From Enoplolaimus lenunculus (lineage: Eukaryota > Nematoda > Enoplea > Enoplida > Thoracostomopsidae), in assembly GCA_030248215.1 (NCBI GenBank), contig JASANG010000885.1:231617-295616 (forward strand): a DNA stretch of 64,000 nucleotides, read 5' to 3'. A program made the translations under genes and the position numbers. Every line of letters begins with the position of its first letter. The stretch's first letter is position 1. Of the stretch, positions 1 through 11,325 are shown in pieces. Under the pieces are notes generated by a model that did not search any database, was not told the origin of the DNA, and saw only the letters and a list, made by a program, of their open reading frames with translations.

Positions 1-365
1 GTCCAGCCTCCGAAAAGTAACCAAACTTTCTCGCTCTCGTTCTCATGTTTGCACATTCATCATGATAATAGTTGGTCTAAAGCGTGCCCTGGTGTAAAAC
101 CTGGGTTGAACTTAATTTTGCAATATTTGCGCAAATATCAAACTTTAATCACAATGATTGATAGGTTGACAATATTGTCGAAAGCGGAGCGTGACGTTTT
201 AACGCGTTGTGTTGGTTTGAATTGGAGTTGAAATAATATATAATTGCCGACATAGCTAATATTTTTTAAAACGACCAGATATTTTTTGCAACAAATTTGA
301 CAATATTTCAAACTGGTCGATTCATTTTTTTGAAAGTTTCTTCATTGGTTTTGAAATTTATACTT
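1..365. other. AT-rich intergenic sequence
   Basis: I see no gene, repeat array or terminal inverted repeat in this stretch. The 60-codon open frame near its start has no coding character. Confidence 0.5.
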
Positions 366-571
366 TGACCCGTGTAAAAATCAGAGGCGGAAAGTTCTTC
401 TGTGGGACAAGAGTAGAGCAAGCTTAAGCTTTACATTATTTTTTTCCTTGACTTTGGCTACAGGCTTAGGTTTAGACTTAAGAATATGCTCATTCTTACG
501 CTTAAGCTTAGGCTTAGGCATAGGAATATGTTTATAAAATACTGTTCCGCCCCTGTTCCATACGTTAGCCC
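366..571 (-). mobile_element. Family T element with TTAGGC-like core
   Basis: Degenerate copy of the telomere-core inverted-repeat family. The left end reads as a GACCCGTGTAAA variant followed by an AGAGGCGGAA block. The right end gives GTTCCGCCCCTGTTCCATACG. Between them are TTAGGC/TTACGC-type units on the + strand. I could not see a convincing 8-bp target duplication, so this is probably an old copy. Confidence 0.7.
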
Positions 572-1312
572 AAACATTTAAAGTCATATAAAAGTTATTT
601 TAATTTTTTCAGAAGACATTTTTCATTTCAAATCAAATCCTTTTAACTGCATTTCATTTCAATTTCACATTCGGTGCAATAAACAAAATTATCGCATCCA
701 AAAGTTCATCCTTGTTTTACAATATATTTAGCCAGGTTTGTAAGCCAGTTGAAAATCCTGCCTTCCCGTTCAGATTTTCTCAGCTTCCGTAGCGCGTTTG
801 AGTTTTCACCGGATCTGCTCATATTTAAACTGCGTGCGTGTTTTAAAGATTGAAATAACAACAATTTACGCCGCACTCATATTAGCAATTTTTGGGTACG
901 CAAGGTTTGTTTTGATTCAATGCGCGGTGCCAAGTGGGACATTTCTGTTTGATTAACCTGCCCCCCTCCGTCTCATTTTTGGGCTCTCGTAATTTTGCTA
1001 AACGTCGTATTTCAAAAGATTGCTATCATTTTGACGAAGTGTGATTATTATATTTGTTGTTTGTTTAAATTATCATTGGTTGATTTTATGATGATAAAAG
1101 TTGATAAAGTTTCACTCTGTGGTTCCAATTACGCATCAAATTAATTGGTGACGTATTAAAATGATCAGAACGCGAAACAAATTCACAGCGCCTGCCCAAC
1201 GGGTGAAATTTTTTGAAAATTTTGAAAACAATTAAGCAAATGTATCCATTTTAAGTTCTACAGTTAATTTGCAGAAAAACAAGTATATACCAAATAATCT
1301 CATTTAATCTAT
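572..1312. other. Intergenic sequence, nothing recognised
   Basis: AT-rich sequence between two family T copies. It has no coding potential and no repeat I could place in a family. Confidence 0.5.
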
Positions 1313-1582
1313 GGCCAATTAGGGTCGTAACAGTAAATTAAGCGTATTCCTAAGCCTAAGCCTAAGCGCGGCAAAATGTGTTCCTAAGCCTAAGCCTAAG
1401 TTTATGTCTAAGCAAAAAATGTAATCTAGAATCTAAACCTACTCTTTTATAAACCCACCAGAAACCTTGTGTGTTCCTAAGCCTAAGCCTATGTCTAAGC
1501 AAAAAAAATGTAATATAGAATCTAAACCTACTCTTTTATAGACCCACCAGAAACCTTGACGCCCCTTAAAGTAACATGGGCC
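1313..1582 (+). mobile_element. Family T element, perfect 8-bp target duplication
   Basis: Starts GGCCAATTAGGGTCGTAAC and ends CCCCTTAAAGTAACATGGGCC. It is flanked by a perfect direct repeat TAATCTAT at 1305-1312 and 1583-1590. The core reads CCTAAG repeats on the + strand. An internal block of about 88 bp (CCTAAG array plus the segment with CTAGAATCTAAACC) is present twice in tandem, which makes this copy longer than most. Confidence 0.88.
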
Positions 1583-1652
1583 TAATCTATTAACAATACC
1601 TTATGCCATGTAGCGAATATAAATAAAGCACCACGTAGACAATTACTGGTAA

Positions 1653-1872
1653 GGGTTGCGCTATACTTTTTTGACGAGCGGCGCCGTGCGTCAACCTCAC
1701 GGTACCGTCCGGCGCCGCCCGTCACCAGTACGGCACCGTCCGTCTCCGTGCAGTATCGTAACCAAATAACTCATGTACGATAACATACGATGACGGACGG
1801 TGCCGGACGGTACTGTGCGGGTGACGGACGGCGTCGGACGCCGCGGTCCGTCAAAACCGTATAGCGCAACCC
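1653..1872. mobile_element. Family H element (PIF/Harbinger-like) with GC-rich core
   Basis: Begins GGGTTGCGCTATAC and ends GTATAGCGCAACCC. It is flanked by TAA on both sides (1650-1652 and 1873-1875), a 3-bp TWA duplication typical of PIF/Harbinger transposons. The core is built from CGG/CCG-rich words such as GGCGCCGTCCGTCACC in both orientations, so the element can fold back. It has no transposase, so it is non-autonomous. The short open frames on both strands here are by-products of the core. Confidence 0.82.
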
Positions 1873-1875
1873 TAA

Positions 1876-2254
1876 TTGTCAAATCTGACAATTATAAGTT
1901 GAATTTTTCTCAAACACTTGAATGCCGTCCGAAAATTGAGTTAAGTTGTCCAACTTTGCATTTCGAGCAAACGAGGCGTTTGAGCAAAATGTATTTAAGT
2001 GACCATTTGAACCAATTATACAATCATTTTTTCCAAATACCGATTTGTCTAAAAATGTTTTAGGGGCCCAGGGCTGCACGGTTTTCTGCAATACGTACTG
2101 GAACCCATGGTTAAAGGTTTAAGCTTACATTTTGTTGACACTAAACGTTCCCAATCGTCTTATAACTTTACATTACCAGTTAGCACTTAATAGACTGTAT
2201 TTGAAAGTTAAATATTTGCAATATGCTGCAAACGAATTTAGGCACAAGATCAGA
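1876..2254. other. Intergenic sequence, nothing recognised
   Basis: Spacer between family H and family T copies. Overlapping short frames on both strands have no coding character. Confidence 0.4.
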
Positions 2255-2427
2255 GGACAATGTTACTTTTAGGGTCGTAAACAAAAAATTACGCGTATTC
2301 TTAAGCCTAAGCCTAAACGTTGCAAAAATGTGTTCCTGAGCCTAAGCAAAAAATGTCATCTAGAATTTAAACCTACTCTATTATAGACCCATCATAAACT
2401 TGGACGACCGTAAAAGTAACGTTGGCC
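2255..2427 (+). mobile_element. Family T element, worn ends
   Basis: Left end GGACAATGTTACTTTTAGGG and right end AAAAGTAACGTTGGCC form the inverted ends of the GTTACTTTAAGGGGC subfamily. The core has only a few CCTAAG units. The flanks GATCAGAG and GACCAGTG agree loosely. Confidence 0.75.
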
Positions 2428-3261
2428 CGACCAGTGAACATTAGAAATTTGTAATTACCAAGTATAAAGCCTTGGAAAACGCAGCTACTTTGAGTCGAAG
2501 CTAAAACGCGTTAATTGTTCATTGAAGCGAAAAAGTTTTAATGGAATGTACGTCGGCAAAACGTTTACGTTTCGGTGCAAACTGACTATATTGCTAGCTA
2601 AGTGACCTTTTAAATAGTTGAAGTTAAATCATTTTGACTGGAGTTGAGTCTCACTTTCCGATGAAGCATTTTTACTGTGATGGTTAAGTAGCGAACCATA
2701 GTGTCCCGTTGAAACCAATTAGACTGTCATCTGGTTGTGATGTGTCTTGGTCAATTTCGGCTTTCGCCGGGCGTGTTTTCGAAAACGTATTGAATATTTG
2801 TGTTAAATTATATACTGAGTACAATTGAGTTTGTTCAAATTCAACCAAGAGCTTTTATGACAAGTAGTGCAACTGTAGTGATTTTGTTGAAATACACGTG
2901 AAGCAACTGTCAATACCTTTAACGATTGCTTCAGTTAAGAAGAATGTTTATGCGTGAGCTAAAGGTGGATCGAAAAATTCGTGACCGGTGGGATCGGGCT
3001 GGCAAATGAAACGCAAAAATTGTAAGGTAAGAACCTTATCATTTTATCACCAAAAAATTTTGACTGCAGGCAATTTTATAGTTTAGCATTACATTTGCTA
3101 ATCACAAATATAATCTTAACACTGCGGCCGTTTCCGAAATTTCAGACACTTTCGAACAAACTCTCAATCGAACAGCACCATATAGGTTAAATATAATTTT
3201 AACACTAAAAAGGAACCATATATTCAACGCAATTTTAGCACTAAATCATGATACAAAATTT
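2428..3261. other. Intergenic sequence with a possible hAT-like remnant
   Basis: No gene seen. Around 2965-3060 the sequence resembles the element at 8779-8975 (AAACGC..AAAATTGTAAGGTAAG..TTATCATTTTATCAC), so it is likely a decayed copy of that short repeat. Confidence 0.45.
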
Positions 3262-3465
3262 GGCTCATGTTACTTTAAGGGGCGTCCAGGTTTCTGGTAG
3301 GTCTATAAAACGGATGGTTTAGATTCTAGATTACATTTTTTGCCTAGGCTTAGGCGTAGGCTTAGGCTTAGGCTTAGGAATGTGATCATTCTTACGCTAA
3401 GGCATAGGCTTAGGCTTTTGGAATACGCTTAATCTACTGTTACGCCCCTTAAAGTAACATTGGCC
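3262..3465 (-). mobile_element. Family T element with clean TTAGGC array
   Basis: Ends are GGCTCATGTTACTTTAAGGG and CCCTTAAAGTAACATTGGCC. Flanks CAAAATTT (3254-3261) and GAAAATTT (3466-3473) match at 7 of 8 positions. The core contains a run of near-perfect TTAGGC units around 3343-3378. Confidence 0.88.
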
Positions 3466-3787
3466 GAAAATTTTAAGTTGACTTCTGTCCCAGAAAATAC
3501 AACGCCGGGCAGGCGCCCATCGTTGAAGCTGCTAGGAAATTTTAATACTAATTCCGCTTTACATTTTTTATCCATCAATTCTTAAAATATTAAACCGTAA
3601 AAGGCTGTGTTCAATTTAGCTGATTAGCTATCGATGCTAAAACCAAACCTAGTAGTTATTTTATGAAAAAATCTTAAGTGTCACATAATAGTGACATTTA
3701 ATTTCAGTAATGTAGCCAAATTGAACCATTCGAGTGTATAATTTTATTACTTTCTTTACTGGTAAAAGTCATTTAGCATCACATATT

Positions 3788-4141
3788 AACGTATACAAAG
3801 GCAATATTCTTTTGCTTATTGTTGGTACGCATTATTTATAAAAACGGCTAATGCATAGAACAGGGTCGTAACAGTAGTATATAAGCATATTCCTGAGCAT
3901 AAGCCTAAGCCTAAGCGTAAGAATGAGCTTATACCTAAAGCTAAAAGTGGCTTACTATCATATAAACGTATACAAAGGCAATATTCTTTTGCTTATTATT
4001 GGTACGCATTATTCATAAAAACGGCCAATGCATAGAACAGGGCCGTAACAGCAGTATATTCCTAAGTCTAAGCCTAAGTGTAAGAATGAGCATATACCTA
4101 ATCCTAAGTCTTAGTCTAAGCCTAAACAAAAAACTAGTTTA
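3788..4141. repeat. Tandem duplication of about 177 bp spanning a transposon end
   Basis: The block starting AACGTATACAAAGGCAATAT at 3788 recurs at 3965. Each copy carries the same unique flank and then the left end of a family T element. The duplication therefore happened after insertion and copied host flank and transposon end together. Confidence 0.8.
3846..3960 (+). mobile_element. Partial family T element (left half)
   Basis: GGCTAATGCATAGAACAGGG left end followed by a CCTAAG-type core. The right half is missing because the second unit of the tandem duplication begins at about 3965. Confidence 0.75.
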
Positions 4142-4207
4142 AAGCTTAAGAGTACTCTGTTGCAGTGCCACAGAAAAAACGTTCTGCCTCTTATCTTTAC
4201 ATGGGCC
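4023..4207 (+). mobile_element. Family T element
   Basis: Left end GGCCAATGCATAGAACAGGG, right end TTATCTTTACATGGGCC, CCTAAG-type core. The left flank ATAAAAAC resembles the right flank AATAAAAC. Confidence 0.82.
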
Positions 4208-5300
4208 AATAAAACTAACCAAAAAATTTTGTTATTTTGACGTGAACACAGCATAGGAGCATTACACACAAGAAAAGATAGAAACAAATATCCCTAAAAA
4301 CGTTTGGGCAGAGCAGAAAAAACACTTTTAACAGGTTTCAGAAAATGTATCCTATGAGAGACGTCAAAAAAATTTATTACTCGCTGTGGTTTCTCACGGT
4401 AACTTTGAAATGAGGTATGCCGTATCATCTTGAAATAGATCTCACAGTTATGTCCGTCTGGTAGACTGGTATCACGACAATTCGTCACCCGACAACTTGT
4501 CAACTGATAATTTGTAATTTAGAAATTTCATCGACTCGACAATTTGTCTTCGATCATTTATGTTGAGATTTACGCTTAGGGTTACGCTTAGGAATATGCT
4601 AAGATTTATTATTACGCTTTTATGACACTGTTGTGCGACAAGTTGTCGGGCGAAGAATTGTCGTTAGATTCGTCATCGCTACGAAGTGTGTGTCGATTTT
4701 TCAGCTGCAGTTACAATTTGTTTGTTCCAATCTCTCTGCCTAAATTTTACCCATTTCAATGCTCAGGAAGTTAAACTTGTATTTGACTACAATACTGTTT
4801 ACAATTTACTCAACTGAACGGTTTATATTTCGGATACAGTGTAGTAGCTTTGTTTGAACTAAGTATTAGCTATCGAGTTTTAAGCTTCCATGCATTAAAA
4901 ATTGTATTTATCCGAATTTTATAAATATTTGTATGGTCGTCTTGTTAATATTGCTGGTTTGTCGTTGAGTTATTTTATTTCGGCTAATTTTTCAGGTTAA
5001 GCGTTTGGCTTCCTATACAACCAAGAGCTGATTTCACAAATTAGTGTGGATTTTGTTGCCATGCCTGTACAACCTTAGCTACTTCAGACATAACGATATC
5101 AATAGATGGGAATTGCACAGAACAGCAGGGAAATTTTAAATACCAAGTAACTTATCGAAACTCTCAATCATTCACTCGTTCAAAATTTGCACATGACTGT
5201 TTGCTGGCTGGCTATAGGTATTACGGGTTTTAGGAAGAAATATATACTATTAATCTATATCTGAAACAGTCCGCAATAGACGCAAATCATTCGTTTGCAG
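4208..5300. other. Intergenic sequence
   Basis: No gene recognised. A few degenerate TTACGC/TTAGGG words occur near 4570-4620, perhaps an eroded T element without ends. Confidence 0.4.
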
Positions 5301-5529
5301 TGCCCATGTAAAGATCAGGGACGGAACGTTTTCTGTGGGACTAGAAAGCTTAAGCTTTAGACTAATTTTTTGCATGGCTTTGTCTTAGGCTTAGGCTTAG
5401 GAATATGATCATTCTTACGCTTAGGCTTAGGTTTAGGCTAAGGAATATGATCATTCTTACGCTTAGGCTTAGGCTTAGGCTTTGGAATATGCGTATAATA
5501 CTGTTCCGCCCCTGTTCTTTACATTGGCC
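5301..5529 (-). mobile_element. Family T element
   Basis: Left end GCCCATGTAAAGATCAGGG, right end CCCCTGTTCTTTACATTGGCC. Flanks GTTTGCAG (5293-5300) and GTGTGCAG (5530-5537) match at 7 of 8 positions. The core holds three TTAGGC-type blocks separated by a repeated GGAATATGATCATTCTTACGC spacer. Confidence 0.88.
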
Positions 5530-5970
5530 GTGTGCAGCGACGAAAGTTTGATTTGTAAACAATCTAAGCAAGTTGCAGCAAGAAAATCATTGGTTTCATT
5601 TTGATGTTCACGCTAATTACTATATTTATATCGCACTTGAAATCACAGACCATGCGTGGCTGTTTCGGTTCTAAGATAAGGTGTAATTTTAAAATATTGA
5701 ATTTTGTGAAATAATAGCAGCCTAATTAGAGACTAAGCGTTGCGGTAAGCGTGATTGCTTTATAGTTTGCTTATGAGAAGCGAAACAAAAATAGATACAT
5801 TCTAGCGGTTCAATTTTTACTGCGATTAATATTATTTTACTAAATTTAGAGAATAGATTTCAGTTCACACAGATTCTTATGCATTGAGGGTCAGCGAGAT
5901 AGACGTCACATCAGTCATGTGCTGTTATTTTACGAACTAAAATGATCATCTTTAGAACGTTTTTTAGCAA

Positions 5971-6060
5971 CACTGCAAAAAATGGTGAGTCAAATTGACT
6001 TTTTCCGAAACGGGTTTTTCGAAACTACAAATACTGTGGTTTTCGAAAATTATCAATAAA
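5971..6060 (+). mobile_element. Solitary end of a family C element
   Basis: CACTGCAAAAAATGGTGAGT matches the terminal repeat of the foldback family at 8396, 19190, 39216 and 40115. The matching opposite end is not visible, so this is a truncated copy. Confidence 0.6.
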
Positions 6061-6643
6061 TTTCAACGTTATCAAATTTTCACATTTAATTCTTTGTCGT
6101 ACAAATTATAATCTCAATCACAGTTTTAATTATATCAGTAATCGCCTGTGACACAACTGATACGTTGATAAAAGGCTTGAAAACCAACGCTTAAACACAC
6201 AACGATTTTCGAACTTTCTGCGGCCATAATTGCGTTTTTCTGTGTGGTTTTCACACATTAATGATTGGGGGTTTTGGTTTGATGCTTACAAAGAGCCATC
6301 TCGCGTTTTGATGTCTGCGATATTTATTTTATTTGTTGTCAGTGATTGCCTGAAACAAGTGGCTGACATTAATTAAAACGAAAATTTTTTCTTTGATGGT
6401 AGCAAATTTTTGGGCACCGTTAAACAAATAATTGCAAGCGGTTTGTGTATTTGTTTTGCACTGATTTGAGCAATAATTGTTTGAGTAGAAAAACTACTGC
6501 GTTCGTGACTGCTCAGAGGACTGTCTGAATCGTTGTTACTTATTTAGTGCATGTTAGTCAATGTACGAACCAGGACATCACATCTTTCAACTAAGCAGCT
6601 GGAAAAGCGGGCTAGCTTTATATAGTCGTTTATTGGAAAGAAA
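6061..6643. other. Intergenic sequence, nothing recognised
   Basis: AT-rich sequence with no coding block, array or inverted ends that I can place. Confidence 0.4.
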
Positions 6644-6929
6644 CGCCCATGTATAGAATAGGGCCGGAACAGTAGTATAAGCATATTCCTAAGTCTTAGC
6701 CTAAGCCTAAGCTTAAACCTAAGCCTAAGCGTCATAATGAGTATATTCCTATTCCTAAGCCAAACCTAAGCATAAACGTAAGGATGAGACTATTCCTAAG
6801 CCTAAGCCTAAGCATAAGCCTAAAAGCGTAAGCCTACGCGTAAGCCTAAGCAAAAAGTCATTCTAAACGTTAAACTGCCTCTATTACAGCGACTCCGGAA
6901 AACGATCCGGCCCTGTTCTGTACTGGGCC
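6644..6929 (+). mobile_element. Family T element, perfect 8-bp target duplication
   Basis: Left end GCCCATGTATAGAATAGGGC, right end GGCCCTGTTCTGTACTGGGCC. Perfect direct repeat GAAAGAAA at 6636-6643 and 6930-6937. The core is a long series of CCTAAG units broken by spacers. A minus-strand frame (6544-6735) that translates as repeated Arg-Leu-Arg is a by-product of the array. Confidence 0.9.
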
Positions 6930-7194
6930 GAAAGAAAACTCAAAATCATGCCAGCAGTTGGTTTGGTATAGTAAAATTTCATTGGTTAATTTTATGATCA
7001 ATTTGTAATAAACCAATAACATTTACGTCTTTTCAACTTCCTGTTGAATCATCGTTTCGTTACCTTTAAGCTTCCTTAAATTGTTTTTGATTACTGTGAC
7101 GCATTGTGTCTTCAAATTTGTGGACCACGTCTAGGATAGGGTGCCTGGCACGCACACGCTGGTAGATAGCCGACGGGGAAGCTGAGATACCAAG

Positions 7195-7385
7195 AAACTT
7201 AGGCTTATAGGCGTGAATAGTTCGTGATTTCGTGTGCTCGTTTAAATCACCAACTCTGCGCTTGAGTCCGTCGTATTTAAATGACGCTATCTCGCTGTGG
7301 TTCAATAATGCAGTCGTTTTCCCCTTTTATCCCCCCAACCCGCAAGTAACAGCAAGACAAGTAAAGCTCAAATATGACACAATTG
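7195..7385. repeat. Dispersed repeat shared with 20785-20965
   Basis: A stretch running from TTCGTGATTTCG through CACCAACTC, AATGACGCT, TGTAGTCGTT-like sequence and CCCCTTTTAT to CCCCCAAC is found again, diverged, at 20785-20965 in the same orientation. I could not see its ends or assign a class. Confidence 0.6.
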
Positions 7386-8395
7386 TAGGTTTAGGCTTAG
7401 GTTTACGCTTTATGCTTCAGTAGCTGAGCCTGTATTGGCCAAAAGTTTTAGTCGCTTCGCGTGTTGGATACGGGACAGACATGTAACCTTTAAAGACATT
7501 TGCTATTTTGCGTCAGTGAACCTAAGAAATCTTATCGCTGTTCGACAGCGATGCATAGTTTGCTAATCCGTTCATCAGGATTTGGTTAATTGAATATAAG
7601 ATTGCTTCAACCGGAACTGTCAAACATTTCATAATTATTAAAGAACTAAAACTTGTACATTACTCTTGGATTAAGGAAATAGCAATCGACAGCTACATAG
7701 AGTACGGACGAGGTTACGGACCGTTGCTATATGCTATATTGTTTTCTTACGTTAAAGCAGGCTTCCAATCGGAAGTAAATTTTGTCGAAAGCGGAATCAG
7801 AATCGGAATCAAATTTTTTGTCGGGACAGGACGCGGAATCCGAATCGGAATTCAAGTTTTAGTATTAATTATATCGCAAACTAAAGTGTATGACTTTTAA
7901 AATTTTGTTGCAGTATTGAGTATTTATACATTGTACCGCCGTTTTCAAAATAGTATCACTGAACCGCACTGGTCACTAGTATGACAGCAATATATGTCAC
8001 TAATAAATATTTAAGCATTTAAAACCATGTAAAACAAGCCATTTCTGCAATTGAAACTTTCGCAATTCAAACTAAGTCAACCTTAGGACAGATTAAAGTT
8101 CTATTTTAGCTAAAATTATTGACGTACTTTAAAATAAATTTTGAAGGCCTAAATTAACATCTTGTAGTTTTTGGGCTGGTGCAAATGACAGACATTTCTT
8201 GCAAACAGTACTTGTTTATTTGGTATCAGCTCTGGTCAAAGTATGCTTGTAGGATTCGCTAAAAAAGTGAAGCACACACTTTACTCAAGTGCTTTCAAAA
8301 CGACATTTCTCAAGTGCGTTCGTGGTGAGTTTTTTGTTGTTTAACGTCTGATGACAGTTTTTTTCGACTTTTGGTGCGTGAAAAGATAGACACTA
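7386..8395. other. Intergenic sequence
   Basis: No gene recognised. At 7768-7856 a GGAATC-rich imperfect short repeat (CGGAATCAGAATCGGAATC) occurs. Confidence 0.4.
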
Positions 8396-8596
8396 CACTG
8401 CAAAAAACGGTGAATCAAATTGACTCTTTCTGAAATAGGCTTTTCCTGACTACACAAACTGTAGTCAGAATTCGACTCTGCAAGAGTCAAATTCGATTCA
8501 CTGAGTCGCTCAGTGAGTCGAATTTGACTCAGGTTGTGTAGTCAGGGAAAACCTGTTTCGGAGAGAGTCAATTTGACCCATCATTTTTTTGCAGTG
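8396..8596. mobile_element. Family C foldback element
   Basis: Starts CACTGCAAAAAACGGTGAAT and ends ATTTTTTTGCAGTG, flanked by TA on both sides. The two arms are almost completely complementary: TCAAATTGACTCTTTCTGAA pairs with its counterpart, as do the AGTCAGG blocks and the GAGTCAAATTCGA centre. The TA duplication suggests mobilisation by an IS630/Tc1/mariner-type enzyme. Confidence 0.82.
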
Positions 8597-8778
8597 TACT
8601 TAAACGTTTGGCTGAATAGCTTGTTTTAAGCACCATACTGTGTTAGTCGCCGAAAATTTTTTCCCAGTTAACCTGACCATATGAAAATGACGATCTGAAA
8701 TGAAAAGATTTTTAAACTTAGAACCTTCTGATTTTTATACGCGTAGTTCTTACCATGGGTGATACTATCGTTCATCGC

Positions 8779-8975
8779 CAGAGGCGGATCCTAAAATTTC
8801 TGACGGGGGGAACGGAAATGTTATGAAACGCTAAAATTGTGAGGTAGGGGGATTATCATTTTATCACAAAAAATTTTTCTGAGAGCGAAAAATTGTAAGA
8901 TAAGAAACATTACCATTTTATGACAAAAAATGTTGCGGGAAAAATGGTAAAAAAACACACTGGTTTGCCTCTGGC
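8779..8975. mobile_element. Short element with GCCAGAGGC ends (hAT-like)
   Basis: Left end GCCAGAGGCGGATCC and right end TTTGCCTCTGGC are inverted. CAGAGGCGGATC is a terminal motif seen in many hAT-type elements. The inside repeats AAATTGTAAGRTARG twice. Confidence 0.55.
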
Positions 8976-9079
8976 TTTAGGGTGTCGCTATGCTGTTTTT
9001 TATTATTTACCGTTTCTTTTATCGGTTTTGATGAAGAAAGCGCTTTCAAAATCCATGAGCGCTGGTCAATCCAGGTTGT

Positions 9080-9453
9080 GGCCCAATGTTACTTTTGTGG
9101 CTGTTTGACGTCCGGCGCCGTCCGTCACCAAACGACTTGCCGTACGAGTGACGCACGGTGACGTCCGGCGCCGTCCGTCACCAAACGACTTGCCGTACGA
9201 GTGACGCACGGTGACGTCCGGCGCCGTCCGTCACCAAACGACTTGCCGTACGAGTGACGCACGGTGACGTCCGGCGCCGTCCGGCACCAAAGGACTTGGC
9301 GTACGAGGGACGCAGGGTGCCGTCCGTCAACAAACGACTTGCCGTACGAGTGACGCACGGTGACGTCCGGCGCCGTCCCTCACCAAACGTCACCGGTACG
9401 ACGCCGTCCGTCACCGTGCGTCACTCATACGGCAAGTCACTCAAACATTGGCC
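9080..9453. mobile_element. T-type shell with a GC-rich minisatellite core
   Basis: Left end GGCCCAATGTTACTTTTG and right end TCAAACATTGGCC follow family T. The centre, however, is not telomere-like. It is a minisatellite of GACGTCCGGCGCC-type words resembling the cores of family H. It looks like an exchange of cores between two transposon families. No target duplication is evident. Confidence 0.7.
9107..9410. repeat. 53-bp minisatellite
   Basis: The unit runs from GACGTCCGGCGCCGTCCGTC to CGAGTGACGCACGGT. Successive copies start 53 bp apart (9107, 9160 and so on), with about five to six units. It generates spurious Arg/Ser/Thr-rich frames on both strands. Confidence 0.88.
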
Positions 9454-10506
9454 AAAGAAATAATTTTGATGCCACCTGATTTGTGCTAAAGCGTGATTAT
9501 GCGTTCACAATGACAATTTCCCCGTTGTATTTCGAGTCAAAAATTTCATAAGTTCGATCCTTTGTCCAAATTATCAATTGCAGCGTTTGCTAGTCGCGTT
9601 ATAAATCTTGCAGTACAACTTGTATACACATATGAATTTTCGTTTTTCTGTAATTTTTCAAAGTCATGTTTACTCAGACGTCGAGCAAGCAATCACTGCT
9701 GTACTAACGTTTCGTTTTAAAAATTTTGAGGTAAAGACAGTTTGAATATTAAAACATTTTGACTATTGCACTTTGGACAAGACCGCTTTTGTAGCGCATT
9801 TATGAGTAATCTTTGTATGAAATATATATTTTTTGATGTGGCTTCATGCGCGTAACAACGTTCTGGTTATTTTTCAACAAATAACACCAATATCATCGAA
9901 ATTCAGAGCCCGTATTCTCAAATGTTTTCAGAGCCCGTATTCTCAAATGTTTGTAGCACCTATTATCAGTTGATGATAGGTCTTGTAACTTTCGTACCAG
10001 GGAATGTTGAGGTTTGAAATTCAGCACATTTATTGCATTCGATTTGCTCTACTTCTGTGCCGATTTTGGGATCTGCAATTGCAGCAGTTCGTTAGTTTGA
10101 AAAGTTGTGACTACCTGGTGAGAGGCGCTATATGCATTTTAAGAATACGAGACCGGGACGGCATCTACGGGGCGGGCGGGTGGCGACATCGCCTTACGGT
10201 CATATTAGTTTCTTTTCCTGGCCGAAAGTTTTACCCGCAAAAGAAATCTATATATCCGTGTATCCTCTAATAATAATAATAATAATAATTTCCAATCTTC
10301 AGCGGCTTGTATTGAATACTTTTTGAAATGAACTATAATTATCTCTGACAATTGAAATAAAGCCCTTATGAGTCACGGTAAAATTACTGGTATCAGTCTC
10401 GGGTACAAATTATCTTTTCTTCGCAACAAAATTTGATTAAACTGATAATAAATTTTACCGTATTTTATTACGATGCGTCGAGTTTAATATTCATTATAGC
10501 AAACGT
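9454..10506. other. Intergenic sequence with a small microsatellite
   Basis: No gene recognised. A (TAA)n run lies at 10267-10292. The phrase CAGAGCCCGTATTCTCAAATG is repeated directly near 9905 and 9930. Confidence 0.45.
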
Positions 10507-10725
10507 GGCTCATGTATTGAACAGGGCCGGAACAGTAGTATAAGCATATTTCTAAGCGTAAGTCTAAGCCTAAGCTTAAGCCTAAGCGTATATATGAGCC
10601 TATTTCTAAGCCTAAGCCTAAGCCTAAGCCTAAGCCTAAGCCTAAGCAAAAAATAGGCTACAGCTTAAACTGACTTTATTATAATCCCTCCGGAAAACGA
10701 TCCGGCCCTGTTCTATACATGGACC
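10507..10725 (+). mobile_element. Family T element with regular CCTAAG array
   Basis: Left end GGCTCATGTATTGAACAGGG, right end CCCTGTTCTATACATGGACC. Flanks GCAAACGT (10499-10506) and GCAAACTT (10726-10733) match at 7 of 8 positions. The run near 10608-10650 is about seven perfect CCTAAG units, one of the cleanest telomere-like stretches in the window. Confidence 0.9.
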
Positions 10726-10892
10726 GCAAACTTAGTATTCTGTTATCACAGATTTCGAAGCGAACGCAAACTTCAATACTTGTACACTTTATTGAAAGCA
10801 AATCGACATGTCGTCATTTGGAAATTAGCTTTAGGTTCTCATCTTTGTGTTTGGAAGCCGTCGAACGGTGAAAATACAAAAATTTATAACCG

Positions 10893-11325
10893 TACTTGAT
10901 CCGAATAATAGGGTGGTAATAAGAGAAGGTTCCGCATTTTGAGTCCCAATCAATAGAAATCCGTATCCCTATCCCTAATAAAGGTTCGGAAGCGGATAGA
11001 GTCCCTAAACCTTAATTAGAGTCCATAAATGTCAATTGTTCCTAATTGTATCGCATAAATGACTCCAGGCGCAAATAAAGGTGAGTTCGAAACTTTAAAG
11101 CTTACTTAAGTTTTGAAAGTAACGTTCCTAAGTATAACCTTGCATTTTTGCTCAAGCTTTGATTCAAGACCAATGAACGTATTGAACGGATAATTGCAAC
11201 ACCGGATATTTGTCAATAACGAAGGGTGGCGAAGAGCGGGTTCAAAATAAATAACAGTCCGTAACAGAATAACTATGGGGGCAAATAAATATCAGCCCCC
11301 CCACCTCTTATTCGGATCACTACAG
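10893..11325 (+). mobile_element. Family D element
   Basis: Left end TTGATCCGAATAATAGGG, right end CCTCTTATTCGGATCACTACAG followed by TA. The interior carries the family phrase GAGTCCCAATCAATAGAA, then AATGACTCCAGGCGC and CAACACCGGATAT. Full length is about 430 bp and it has no coding capacity. A TA duplication is likely. Confidence 0.82.
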
